In this document: positions 19,602 through 29,300 of the stretch, piece after piece | Layout of the letters: each line of letters starts with the position of its first letter | How positions within the stretch are numbered: position 1 is the stretch's first letter | NCBI GenBank assembly: GCA_963575745.1 | Contig: CAUYUJ010003883.1 | Coordinates: 1-64,000, forward strand | Reading direction: 5' to 3' | DNA from: Prorocentrum cordatum | Lineage: Eukaryota; Sar; Dinophyceae; Prorocentrales; Prorocentraceae | DNA: 64,000 nucleotides | Notes under the pieces: model-generated | Seen by the model: the letters and a program-made list of their open reading frames with translations, nothing else | Databases searched by the model: none | Told to the model about the DNA's origin: nothing | Position numbers and translations under genes: made by a program

Positions 19602-20119
19602 GGCGGTGCGCCGCCAATGCGACCAATCAAACGGTATATGATGAAACGTGCGCCGAAGGCGGTGCACCGCCAACGAATGCAGAAACACCTCGCGCAATCA
19701 AGGTGACGTGGGCAGTGGGCCGCCAACATGCGATGACAAACTCGGGCCAAGCATGCGCCGCGGGCGGTGCACCGCCAACGCGAAAGAAACGCATCGCGCA
19801 ATCACGGGGACGTGGGCGGTGTACCGCCAAATTCGATGACGAATTCGGATGAAACGTGCTGCGTGGGCGGTGCTCCGCCGATGCGTGAAGAAACGATTCG
19901 CGCAATCAAGGGAACGTGGGCGGTGCACCGCCAACGCGACGAAACTTCAACCAACATGTGCAAAACGTACAAATTGCAATACGCGGGCAAAACATAGCGA
20001 TGGGCGGTGCGCCGCCAATGCGATAAAACTGCTCAGAATTTGCAAGACGTGGGCGGTGGGCCGCCGAAACGAATCACATCAGAACGCGCCGCGATGAGAA
20101 GTGCGGGCGGTGCGCCGCC
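19602..20119. promoter_or_regulatory. Palindrome array upstream of G7 (about 52-bp period)
   Basis: Ten palindromes start near 19602, 19658, 19711, 19763, 19815, 19866, 19919, 20002, 20052 and 20106; most are 50-56 bp apart. Variants include GGCGGTGTACCGCC, GGCGGTGCTCCGCC and GGCGGTGGGCCGCC. Spacers share a loose ACGCAATCACGGGGACGTG-like sequence. The array lies 158 bp upstream of the G7 start, near the right end of the unit. Confidence 0.65.
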
Positions 20120-20303
20120 AATGCGCATGGCATCCCCTCCCGATCCCCCCCCCGCCATTCCCGCCCCCTCTCTCCTACCCCCCAGGCTGCGCGGGTTGAG
20201 CTCGGTGATGAACGGCCTTCTCGGTCGCCTGGCGCCTGGCGAAACACTGTGCTGAAGAAAACCTGCGCGTTTTTCGGTTTCCGACCCCCTTTTCAAAAAA
20301 CAG

Positions 20304-20328
20304 ACGAAAAAGCAGACTTATCGGACTT
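20304..20328 (-). repeat. Inner inverted repeat, right copy
   Basis: Perfect reverse complement of 6609-6633. Confidence 0.85.
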
Positions 20329-20564
20329 AAACTTATCTTATTTATAAGTATAACTACAAGTAACTTATAAGTATGGCAATTGGGTGCACACAAGTAACAT
20401 ATGTTCTACATGTGATTTAAGTATATATGTTAATGAATTAAGTTAGATGTGGATGGTAGTTGCAGGATCTTAACATATCTCACTACAAGTGATTTCAAGT
20501 TACTTACACATAACTTCATATATAATTGAAGTAACTTATAAGTGACTTCATCTGACATAGATCT
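20329..20564. repeat. Right subterminal AT-rich repeats
   Basis: About 235 bp with repeated ACTTATAAGT, AAGTAACTTATAAGT and AAGTGA motifs, more numerous than at the left end. Asymmetric subterminal repeats of this kind are known from CACTA-type elements. Confidence 0.65.
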
Positions 20565-20588
20565 CATATGTCAACGCCATCACCAAAG
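20565..20588 (-). repeat. Right terminal inverted repeat
   Basis: Reverse complement begins CTTTGGTGATGGCGTTGAC, then ATATG. Confidence 0.85.
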
Positions 20589-20730
20589 TGGGCTCCTCTG
20601 GGCATCCCCCCCGGGGCCCGTTTTGTGAGGATGTCTCAGGCGAGGGCGCCGGTTTGGGATTCGTCACCGGATCCAGCGGATCCAGCGGATCCAGCGGATC
20701 CGTCCGGAAACGGTGCCGGAGGCCGCTCTG
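20588..20730. repeat. Right copy of the flanking direct repeat
   Basis: 143 bp, same orientation as 6331-6482, with three GGATCCAGC units. Sequence beyond 20731 differs from that beyond 6482. Confidence 0.9.
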
Positions 20731-20834
20731 GGCTCGTGCTCTTCGCGCCGGGGGTGAGGATGACGTGAGTTCCACAGAAACTCCCTCAAATTAGCGAATT
20801 GGCTGCCCCCTCCGCGGATGACTTCCTCGTGCGG

Positions 20835-20908
20835 GCATCTCTTCCGCAAGATGCTCCCAGATGCTCCTCGATTGCCCTCGCCGAGAGACGCACACGCCGA
20901 ACGATGCC
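20835..20908. repeat. Degenerate copy of the GGCATCGCTCGGACGT element
   Basis: Right half only: GATGCTCCTCGATTGCCCTCG through ACGATGCC, matching the 3' half of the copies at 29.8, 50.8, 58.8 and 60.4 kb. Confidence 0.5.
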
Positions 20909-22008
20909 CATCACCTGGCGTGTGAACCAGTCAGCTGGCCCGGAGGCATCCGACGTTTGAGCCGCCGCGGGAGGCGCAGGACCGCGAGCGCAGCGTTGCT
21001 TCATTCGGGCTCGCTGGCAGGCAGCCAGGCAGTCCGATCGTGTCAACCCTCGGCCTGGAGTCGGGCGCGACTGCGCGAGACCCCACGCGTCGCCGTTGGA
21101 GCTCGAGCGAGAAACGCACGAGCCTTCGTCGTGCCCCTGAACGTAGATGGTCTGACTCGCTTCACACCGAGTCGGGTTCAGGTGTGCTGAACCTGCCGTA
21201 GTGTCGGGACGGGAATTTTGCGAGGCGAGGAGTCATCCAAGACCACCGGCTGGGGGATAAATCTTCGGGGGGCTCGGCAGGCGGTAGATGTAGATATACT
21301 GAAGCCATGAAGGGGCCAAATATCAACGGCAAATCGCTCGAACGGTCTTACCTTTTTCCTGCGCGCGCGTGGCCTGATGGACCTGGGCGTCCTCTGGACC
21401 ACACTTGGGGGCTACACATGGAGGCTACGGGCTACACTTGGGGACTTCACATGCGGGCTACGCTTGGGGATCGGCATGGGGGCTACACTTGGGGACGCAC
21501 TTCAGGCCTACAACTGGAGACCACTACACTCTTGTCCGCAAATGCGGGGTGCAACGTACCCACGTCCACTGCCCGCAGAGGTGACCGAAGATGGATCCCC
21601 TAAGCGGTGGTTTCATTACATTCGGACCCAGGCCAGAAAAACATCCTCCAAGAACAAAAGAGCCTCCGCCAGCCAAACCACACAGAACGTCCGAGGGTAC
21701 CCTCCACAAGATGCGCAAAAAACATCAAACTAACACAGACAAAACATTAGGGCTCCCTGCCAGAACAGACCTCGATCTCATACACTGGCACGAGTGCATG
21801 GGGAAACCGCAAGGTACCGATACCGCTGCTCCCCCGGACCTCTTCTGGGGTGCGTTCTGACGAGGATCTCAAGGCGAATCCAGCGGTGGCGACGAGGGCT
21901 TCCGAGGAGGCTCAAACAAAAGGACAACGAGGAAAGGGTAGAGGCACGGGTGCCATTTCCTCATCCGAGTGTAACAAGGCACGGGTCGAGGCACCTTAGG
22001 AATCGGCG
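20909..22008. other. No gene recognised
   Basis: Includes a small GGCTACACTTGGGG / GGGCTACACATGG repeat at 21405-21500. Open frames are short and show no conserved motif. Confidence 0.4.
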
Positions 22009-22110
22009 CTGGGGACCCCTGGCGGCGCCTCCGGCGGCGCCATTGGCGCGCTCCGCGCGTCAGGGCCATGAGTCCAGCGCGGATCCAAGACATCCGCGCG
22101 GACCTCCGAG
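22009..22110. repeat. CGCGCGGA-type inverted-repeat element
   Basis: AATCGGCGCTGGGGACCCC ... CGGATCCAAGACATCCGCG, with GGCGGCGCC stem inside; member of the family described at 27562. Confidence 0.55.
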
Positions 22111-22219
22111 ATTTTCTGGTTATGCCATTTTTCGTTCTCCTAGTTTCTCCGTCCCCCTCTGCTCGGGCCTCATCTGGTTGGCCTCTGGGAGGGGCCCCGG
22201 TGCTCACAGGCCGCTCCTC

Positions 22220-22872
22220 AGATGGTCCATGGGTCGCGGGGGAACTGGATCGAGGCTCGACGTGGCCAGCAAGGCCCCTCCGCTCCCTCTCTCGTGCTCC
22301 CTGTACTGGCCGATGGCTGCGTGCCCGGCGTCGCTGGCGGCAGGCGCGGCGGCTGCCCGCGCAGAGCTGCCGATGCCTCTCTCAGCGGGCCCAGCCGCGG
22401 CGGCACAGGTGCGGCGTGGGGGGAGGGCGGCCGCGCGAGCGGGGCAGAACGGCTCGGGCGGGCTGGCCCGGAGGGCGCCTCCCGGTGCACCCACAGCTGC
22501 AGCCCAGGCCAACGCCGGGGTGCACCGAAGCATGCAGAGGGGGGCCCTCCTCCCTGCAGGTTTGGTTGCCGGCGCACCGCTGGGCGGCGCTGCGGCCGCC
22601 CCTGAGCACAGGCCCCCCCCCCCCCAGAGCCCCCCCCCCCGCAGAGCATCCGCCAAACAAGCTGGGCTCGCACCCTCATGCGTTGCCAGAACCCTGGGCG
22701 CGCTTCGGCACTGCCTCTGCCGCCGCCACCGGGCCGCCACCCCCTCGTCGGGGCCACCCGCTCGGGCGACGGCGACTGCGCCAGCGGCAGTGGCCGACGC
22801 GTCCAAGCCTGGCGGCGTGCAAAGCCAGACTGCGAGGAGTCCGACATCCCGTGAGACTCCTGAGCCCGACGG

Positions 22873-22907
<35 letters not shown>

Positions 22908-23035
22908 CGGGACGAGCAAGGAAAGACGAGACGAGACGAGACGGGGAACACCCGTGCGAGCGGAAAAGCCGAACTGGGCGATTTAGCCCGAATGCGTTTC
23001 TCGTTTTGCGGCTTGGGGCGAGGGTGCGAAGCTAG
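22220..23035 (+). other. Long open but unsupported frame
   Basis: An Ala/Arg/Pro-rich frame is open from 21794 to 23035 and includes a poly-Ser tract from AGC repeats (22870-22905). The opposite strand is also open here, and neither shows recognisable motifs. It could hide exons of the EF-hand-like gene on the - strand, but I cannot support any. Confidence 0.2.
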
Positions 23036-23089
23036 GACGGGGCGCGGCCACCGAGGGGAGGCAGAGGGACGCGATGGGCTGCCCTTCTG

Positions 23090-23303
23090 GGCCTACCAGA
23101 TGGGGTCGGGGTCGATGGGGTCGGAGGATCGCGCCGCATCGCCGATGCATCCGCGATGCGTTCCGACGTGGAACCCGATTGTCTCCACTTCGAAGTCGCC
23201 CTAGCGCCGCCGACGTCGACGACGCCGCAGCAATGCATCGGCGATGGATCGGCGATGCGGCGCCGTATTCCGAACCCATCTGCGCGGACCCCGTTTGAAG
23301 GCC
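23090..23303. repeat. GGCCT-AGATGGGGTCGG element, copy 1
   Basis: Starts GGCCTACCAGATGGGGTCGG, with an internal GCATCGGCGATG microsatellite; the right end is decayed. Related to 24139 and 46246. Confidence 0.6.
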
Positions 23304-23571
23304 TTGTGTGCCCGCGCGCATGCGACATCTGGGGCGAAATGTTGGCCCTGGGAAAGGAGAGAAGACCTTTGGGGGCCCAGCGTTGAAAAAATCTAGCTTC
23401 GGATGCCTGCGTAGTTTTCGTCCTCCCGACCCGCCCGCGCACGGGGACCCTCCTCAACCCTGGGGCCTGGGCGTGAACGGGGTGCCGCATCCGTCAAAGC
23501 ACCCTGGTGTCGCAAACGAGCTGCGACGGCACTCGAAGAACAAACGAGGGCATAGACATGATTGTTTGGAG

Positions 23572-23818
23572 CCCCGCGCGGATTTCTTGGATCGGCGGTG
23601 AACTCCCCGCCCGGGCGGGCGGAGCGCGCCAGTTAACCCTGATAGCACGATGGAGACGTCGCCTCACTTGAGTCAGACGAACCCAAACCCTTAACACGAA
23701 TAACACGATGAAGACGTGGCCCCCTTTGGGTTCCCGTCTTCGCATCAGGGATTATCGATCAGGGCGGCCTTGCCCGATGCATCTGCAGTAATTAACGAAA
23801 AACGCCACCTAGCCTTAT
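23572..23818. other. Repeat fragments, no gene
   Basis: Holds a partial CGCGCGGATTTCTTGGATC end (23575-23598) and a short AACACGATGRAGACGT duplication (23646-23720). Confidence 0.4.
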
Positions 23819-24098
23819 GTCGGGCCTGTCCCCATACGGGGTGATTTTGGACGAAAAATAAAAACATAACTACCCCAATAAGGTCAAGAAATACTCGAAA
23901 AATAGTCCCCCGACTATTCTGGGAGTACTTTTAAAACGGATTTCTGGGTATGTTTTCTTTTTCGTCGAAAGCCCCCTTATGGGGGGACATGCCCGACTCA
24001 AACCTATCCCCACATGTTTTTGGAGTATGTTTTAAATATGTTTGAGTAGTTTTCATTTTTCATCGAAGATAACCACTGTAGGGGGACAGGCCCGACTT
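23819..24098. repeat. GTCGGGC MITE, copy with two right ends
   Basis: Left end GTCGGGCCTGTCCCC at 23819, a first right end at about 23975-24000 (GGGGACATGCCCGACT) and a second at 24079-24098 (GGGGACAGGCCCGACTT). Internal AATAGTCCCCCGACTATT stem. It looks like one element joined to the right half of another. Confidence 0.7.
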
Positions 24099-24138
24099 AA
24101 ACCTGTCCCCAAATGTTTTTTGGGCCCTCCTCAGTTAG

Positions 24139-24388
24139 AGGCCTCCCAGATGGGGTCGGAGTAGATGGGGTCGAAGGATCGCGCCGCATCGCCGATACAT
24201 CGACGATGCATCGGCGGTGTATCGGCGATGCATCGGGGATGCACTGGCGACGCATCGTCGACGTCGGCGATGCATTGGCGATGCCGACGTGGAGCAAATC
24301 GGGCTCCACATCGACCCGCATCGCCGATGCATCGGCGATGCGGAGCGATCCTCCGACCCCATCGACTCCGACCCCATCGAGGAGGCCT
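24139..24388. repeat. GGCCT-AGATGGGGTCGG element, copy 2
   Basis: The best copy: GAGGCCTCCCAGATGGGGTC at the left, its complement (GACCCCATCGAGGAGGCC) at the right, and GCATCGGCGATGCATCGG repeats inside. Confidence 0.75.
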
Positions 24389-25035
24389 AGATCAGTGGGG
24401 CACCTGTCTGGCTTGTCACCGAGGGGCGGCGCCGCGGGCTCCCGGAGCTCGGGAGGCGCGGGGCCGCTTCGCCCTCCTCGCCGACGACCCCCTCGCCCTC
24501 GCCCTCCTCCTCGCCCCCGCCCTCCTCGTTCTCGCCGCCCTCGCTCTCGATCTCCTCGTCCTCCAGGTCATCGCCCTCCTCGCCCTCGTCCTCCTCGTTC
24601 TCGCCACCCTCGCCCTCGACCGCCTCGTCCTCCACGCCGTCGCCCTCCTCGCCTGCCTGCGTCGTCGCCCCCCTCGTTCTCGCGTCCCTCGTCCTCGTCA
24701 CCCTCCAGGGGGGGGGGGCGCGACGGCGCGGGGCTGGGGGGCCGCGCCCTGCGCAGTGCAAGGGCGCCGCTGCTGGGCGGGGGGGCACGGAGAGCGGCGG
24801 CACGCGCACGCCGCAGAAGTGCCCACCCCCCAGGCACGACGTGCGAGGCGGCGAATGTATCCATGCCCTCCTCCCTCCTCCCTCCTCCCCTCCCCTCCCT
24901 CCCTCCTCCCTCCCTCCCTCCCCCTCCCTCCCTCCAACCCCTCCCTCTCCTCCTCTTCCTCCTCCTCCTCCTCCTCCTCCTCCTCCTCCTCCTCTGCCTC
25001 CGCCTCCTCCTCCTCCCTTCCTTTCTGAAGGGGGG
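24389..25035. other. CTC/GAG-rich tract with acidic open frame
   Basis: Interrupted CTC triplets. On the - strand a Glu/Gly-rich frame (24387-24809) is open; it could be an acidic exon but is explained as well by the simple repeat. Confidence 0.35.
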
Positions 25036-25046
25036 GGCGGGCGTGC

Positions 25047-26350
25047 CTCTCTGGAACTCCTCGAACGTGAGGGAGTGAGAGCGGTGGATGTCTATGACGT
25101 CCCACGCCCTCGCCAGGTCGTTGCCTGGATGAGGGAAAGGGGGGAACTGACACATGAGAGGGGTATGGGGAGGAGGCCAGTGGCTGAGTGCAAACCCAAG
25201 ACTTATCAACGATGTTGCCTGAACTCTAAACTCAGCTCACTCCCCATCGGCCTGACAAATATTCACTTGCAGTGGTGAAAATACCCTGTTGGAAGACAAC
25301 CGTTTGAAATTCCTGACCTGGAGCACCATTCCTGGGACTTCAACGCCACGGTTGAACGTGACTGTTGCGTCTTGACTGCGTCGCGCCAGCTCGCCATTCC
25401 GGCCCCAGTGCGGCGGCGCGCAGCGGGGGGCGGGGGGGGAGGGGGGAAGGCTTCTCGGGCTGGGCGAAAGGGAGGGATAGCAAAGGGGGGGTTTGAGAAT
25501 CAGCTCACGTAGCTGATTTTCCCGGCGCCTCCCGGCGCCGGAGACGGCCATGTATCGAGGAATGGGCCCCTCGGTGGGTTCTGACTACCTACCAGACCAC
25601 CCCAACCCAACCCGAATACCCGAATTTTTCGGGTTGGGGGGGGGTACAGGTTCCATATGTGCTTTCCAAATGTTCCCCGCCCCCCCCCCCACTGGAAGTG
25701 GAGGGCAAATTGAAGCCTTCGGGTTGGGTTGGGGTGGTTTGGTGGGTGGTGAAGTTCGGCGGCGCGCAGCGGGGGGCTGGGGGGGAGGGGGGAAGGCTTC
25801 CTTCGACTGCACGCAAGAGTAGTGGCCCTGGGTAAGAGTGACCCTTGGTGCGCGGCTCTTTGGGGGCCGCGGGAGGGCCAAGCGCGAGCGCGCGAGACGC
25901 CACCATCGCACCGCGTTCGGCGATCGGGGGGCCCCAACGGGCCCGCACCAACGGTCACTCCGGCGAAGGGTCACTCTTACGTTTAGTCGATTCTTAGAAG
26001 CACCCCTGCTTCTTAGAAGGCGCGGGCCTCGTCTGCAGATGTGAGGCCAGCGCCTCCTGAGGAGCAGCCTCCTTCCGAAGAGCCTTCCCCCCTCCCCCTG
26101 CCCCTCGTGCGCGCCGCCAACCCATCCTGAGTCTTTTCTGTGACGGCCCCAGGCCCCGGTGAGGGCCCCCCCAAAAAAGGAAGAAGACACACACACACAC
26201 ATGCAAACCTGATCGGACAGGAACGGGAAGCGCCGCTTCAGTCCAGTGGACGCATTGGGCGAAGAAGAATAAGAAGAAGAGACAGAATAAAAAGAAGAAC
26301 AAGAAAAAGAAACATACTACTAATAATTATAATACTAATAATAATAATAA

Positions 26351-26381
<31 letters not shown>

Positions 26382-29300
26382 AAGAAGAGACGCCAGCGTG
26401 GGTGCCCGGCACAATCCGTAGCCGTTCATGAGTTTCTACCACCGACAAGCGGTCCACGCCCGGGGCGCTTCCCGTCCTCCGCCGTCGTATTTGCTTTGGT
26501 TCCACAGCGGCAGGCGGCGGGGGCTTCCCCTGCGGCTGGAGGACCTCTCGGAGGCAACCCGGGCCGCCTGGAGGGCCTCCTGGGCGCTCCTCTCGGCCCG
26601 TCTTGGGCTCTCCTGGACCACCCGGGCGGCCGTGGAGGCATCTTGGGACCACCCTGGAGGCCCTCCTGGCCGTCTGGGAGGCCCTCCTGGCCGTCCTGGA
26701 GGCCACTTCCAACGAACAAAAAGCCCACGGGCGACGGGCGGCGCGTCCGGGCGGCCCCTCGGGCGGGGGCTCTGGCTCGGCGTGTCGCCGCGGCGGCGCC
26801 GGCGACGCGCTCGCACTCCCTGCGCGCGGGCAGCGCGCGTCGCTCCGCGCCGCGGGGCGGGGCTCCGCTCCGCGGGGCGAGGGCGCGGACAGCGTGCCGC
26901 GCCGCAGCGCGGCGGCGGGCCAGGCCCGGCGCCGCGGCACGCTTTGGAAGCAAGAGCTCCCGCGCTGGAATCCGGTCGGGCATGTCTCCCCCTACAGGCG
27001 GATTTCGGACGAACAGAAAAAATACTCAAAAAAATCCCCAGAAGAATCAATATGACCCCAACAAAAATCGTCCCCAGACGATTGTTGGACTATTTTTGTA
27101 TACCCCTCCTGTAGAGGGACAGGCCCGACTGAAAGCTAGAAGGAGAAGAAAAAACCGCTGTATGCATAAACTGTTTGCGCTCCGCGCGGATTGCTAGGAT
27201 CTGCGCGGGACCCCCCTTCCCTGGCGCGCGGGGCGCGCCAGGGCCGGCGCCGCGACACGCTGTTCACCAAGAGCTCCTGACTTAGAAAGAGAAGCAACGC
27301 TACCGCGGATGTAAATACTTATCGCGAAATCAATTCGTAACGTTGGATCTCGCCATTCAAAGGCCTCAAGAAGAATGCTTCGGTAACATGTCTGGTACCA
27401 ATGAAAATCTTAAAACATAAGCGCGAACCACGGAAGAACTTGTCCTTCACCCGTGGCGGGTTACGCCGAGCTTGTGTTCTATCTCTTTGCATGGCGGAGT
27501 TCAACGTTACGAATGGTTTTCGCGCTAATTCTTTACAGCCACGGTACAAGCGTAAACTGTTGTCGCTCCGCGCGGACTTCTTGGATCTGCGCTGGATTCC
27601 CCCTCCCAGGCGCGCGGAGCGCGCCAGTGGCGGCGCCGGAGGCGCCGCGTTGGGGGCCTGGCGCGGATCCAAGAAATCAGCGCGGCGAGCCAAAAGTTTA
27701 TGCTTATTCGGCGGTAGGCAAAGCTCCCTTTCATACACCATCTTTTAATGAGAACGGCCTGGACCCGCAAAAAGGACGGCCGCGACGCCCTCTTGCGAAC
27801 CGAAAACAGCCAATTCACTTATCGGCGTGTCAGGGTAGGAGGTCTGTCCACCCCCGACTTATGGGTTTTCTTCCCCTTCGATGAGCCTTGTCCCCCGTCC
27901 CGCTCGACCCAAGCAGAGCTGTGCGGGGCAGAGGCCCAGAGGGCGCGAGCGAGAGGCCCTCCCCCCCCGCCCCGGGCGCAGGCCTGCCGCGTCCACCAGG
28001 GCCTCGACGTTCTCCGCCTCCTCCGGCGCCAGGTCGGCGAAGGCGAGGGGCCCCCCGTTCGGGCACAGCGCCTTCCAGATGCTCTTGCCTGGGGGTTAAG
28101 TCGGGCGTGTCCCCTTGCAAGGGGATTTTCAACGAAAAGTAAAAAAAATACAGAGAACAATCCAAAATGGTCAAAAAAATACTCAACAATAATCCCCACA
28201 CTATTTTTTGACTATTATTGAATACTCCTCCTGTAGAGGGACACGCCCGACTTCAACGCTCGCGGGTGGCGAACCTGCCTTGCCTTGGGGGGGGGGGCGC
28301 CGCCGCGCTCTCGCGGCTGCGGGCGAGCCGCAGCCGCAGCCGCGGCAGCGCGCGCGGGGGCCCCCGGGCGGATGCCCCCGGTGCTTTTAAAAGGAGGCGT
28401 CGTTGGACGAGCGCGTTCCACGACTCGCCAGAGTGACTATGCTCGCAGATGGCCTGGCGCTCCGCCGCGGGGGATCCACTACGACGGAGCACATCAAGGC
28501 AGGCATGTGCTTTTGTTTCGAAGTTTGCGAGCAGGCACTCTGCGAGTAGCGGAACGCGCTCGGTGCGCTGTCTTCGCGGGCGCCGCGCGCGGAGAGCACG
28601 CCCGTGCGTCTGCGTGCCCACGGGGTCGCGCCCCGGAGGCCGCGCCGCCGAGGGCGTGGGCACGGATACACTCGCCGCTCGTGGGGAGGGGGAGGAGGAG
28701 GGGGAGGGGGAGGAGGAGGAGGAGGAGGAGGAGGATTTTTTTGTGCTCCTCCATGGGACGCCGATCATGCCAGCTACGAGGAGGAGGAGGAGGAGGAGGA
28801 GGAGGAGGAGGAGGAGGTGGGCGTGGGTACGGATACAGTCGCCGCTCGTGAGCAGCCGCCTGCGCGCCAGGTCCACACCGGCACACGAGAACCCCACCAA
28901 GGCCAAGAGCCGCCAGCACCGTGCCTGGACCCTGCCGGGGCACACGCCAGAACTCACCACCAGAGCCCACCCCAAGACGCCATGACTAGCTACACTGTGG
29001 CCTTGCCGGGACTCTACGAAGGCCTCCTCTTCCACATCATCGTCCTCGTCCTCCTCCTCCTCCTCCTCCTCCTCCTTTTCCTCCTCCTCTTACTCCCCGA
29101 GCGTGTTCGCGTCATCCCCGAATACTTTTGTCCTTGTTTGTCCTGCTCCTTCGCGAGCGTGCTCCCTGCGTCATTATTATTTTTCTTCTCCTCCTCCTCC
29201 TCCTCCTCCTCCTCCTCCTCCTCCTCATCTGTCCAAGATCAATCTCCGGACCTATCCTGAAGCGCGTTGTGGCGAGAACCTCGAAGCGAGCAAACCAAGC

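Larger units (their letters stand above)
6483..20588. mobile_element. Putative 14.1-kb multi-gene DNA transposon
   Basis: The unit is delimited by inverted termini (6483-6506 and 20565-20588), an inner 25-bp inverted repeat (6609-6633 and 20304-20328), AT-rich subterminal repeats, and long flanking direct repeats. Inside, five genes all read on the - strand: G7, G6, G5, G4 and G3. Each is preceded by an array of GGCGGTGCACCGCC-type palindromes that I do not see elsewhere in the window. G3 has transposase-like motifs. TIRs plus subterminal repeats plus an internal transposase-like gene resemble CACTA-type elements in plan, but the termini do not begin CACTA and the flanking repeat is far longer than any usual target duplication. 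There is no reverse-transcriptase or integrase frame, so I reject an LTR element. Confidence 0.65.

Noticed and set aside
6331-20730. LTR retrotransposon reading of the flanking direct repeats
   Set aside because: No reverse transcriptase, RNase H or integrase motifs; the internal ends are inverted repeats and the gene content is unlike gag-pol.
21794-23035. Long Ala/Arg/Pro frame as a gene
   Set aside because: Both strands are open in this GC-rich stretch, no conserved motif or bounded exon can be shown, and part is a repeat element.
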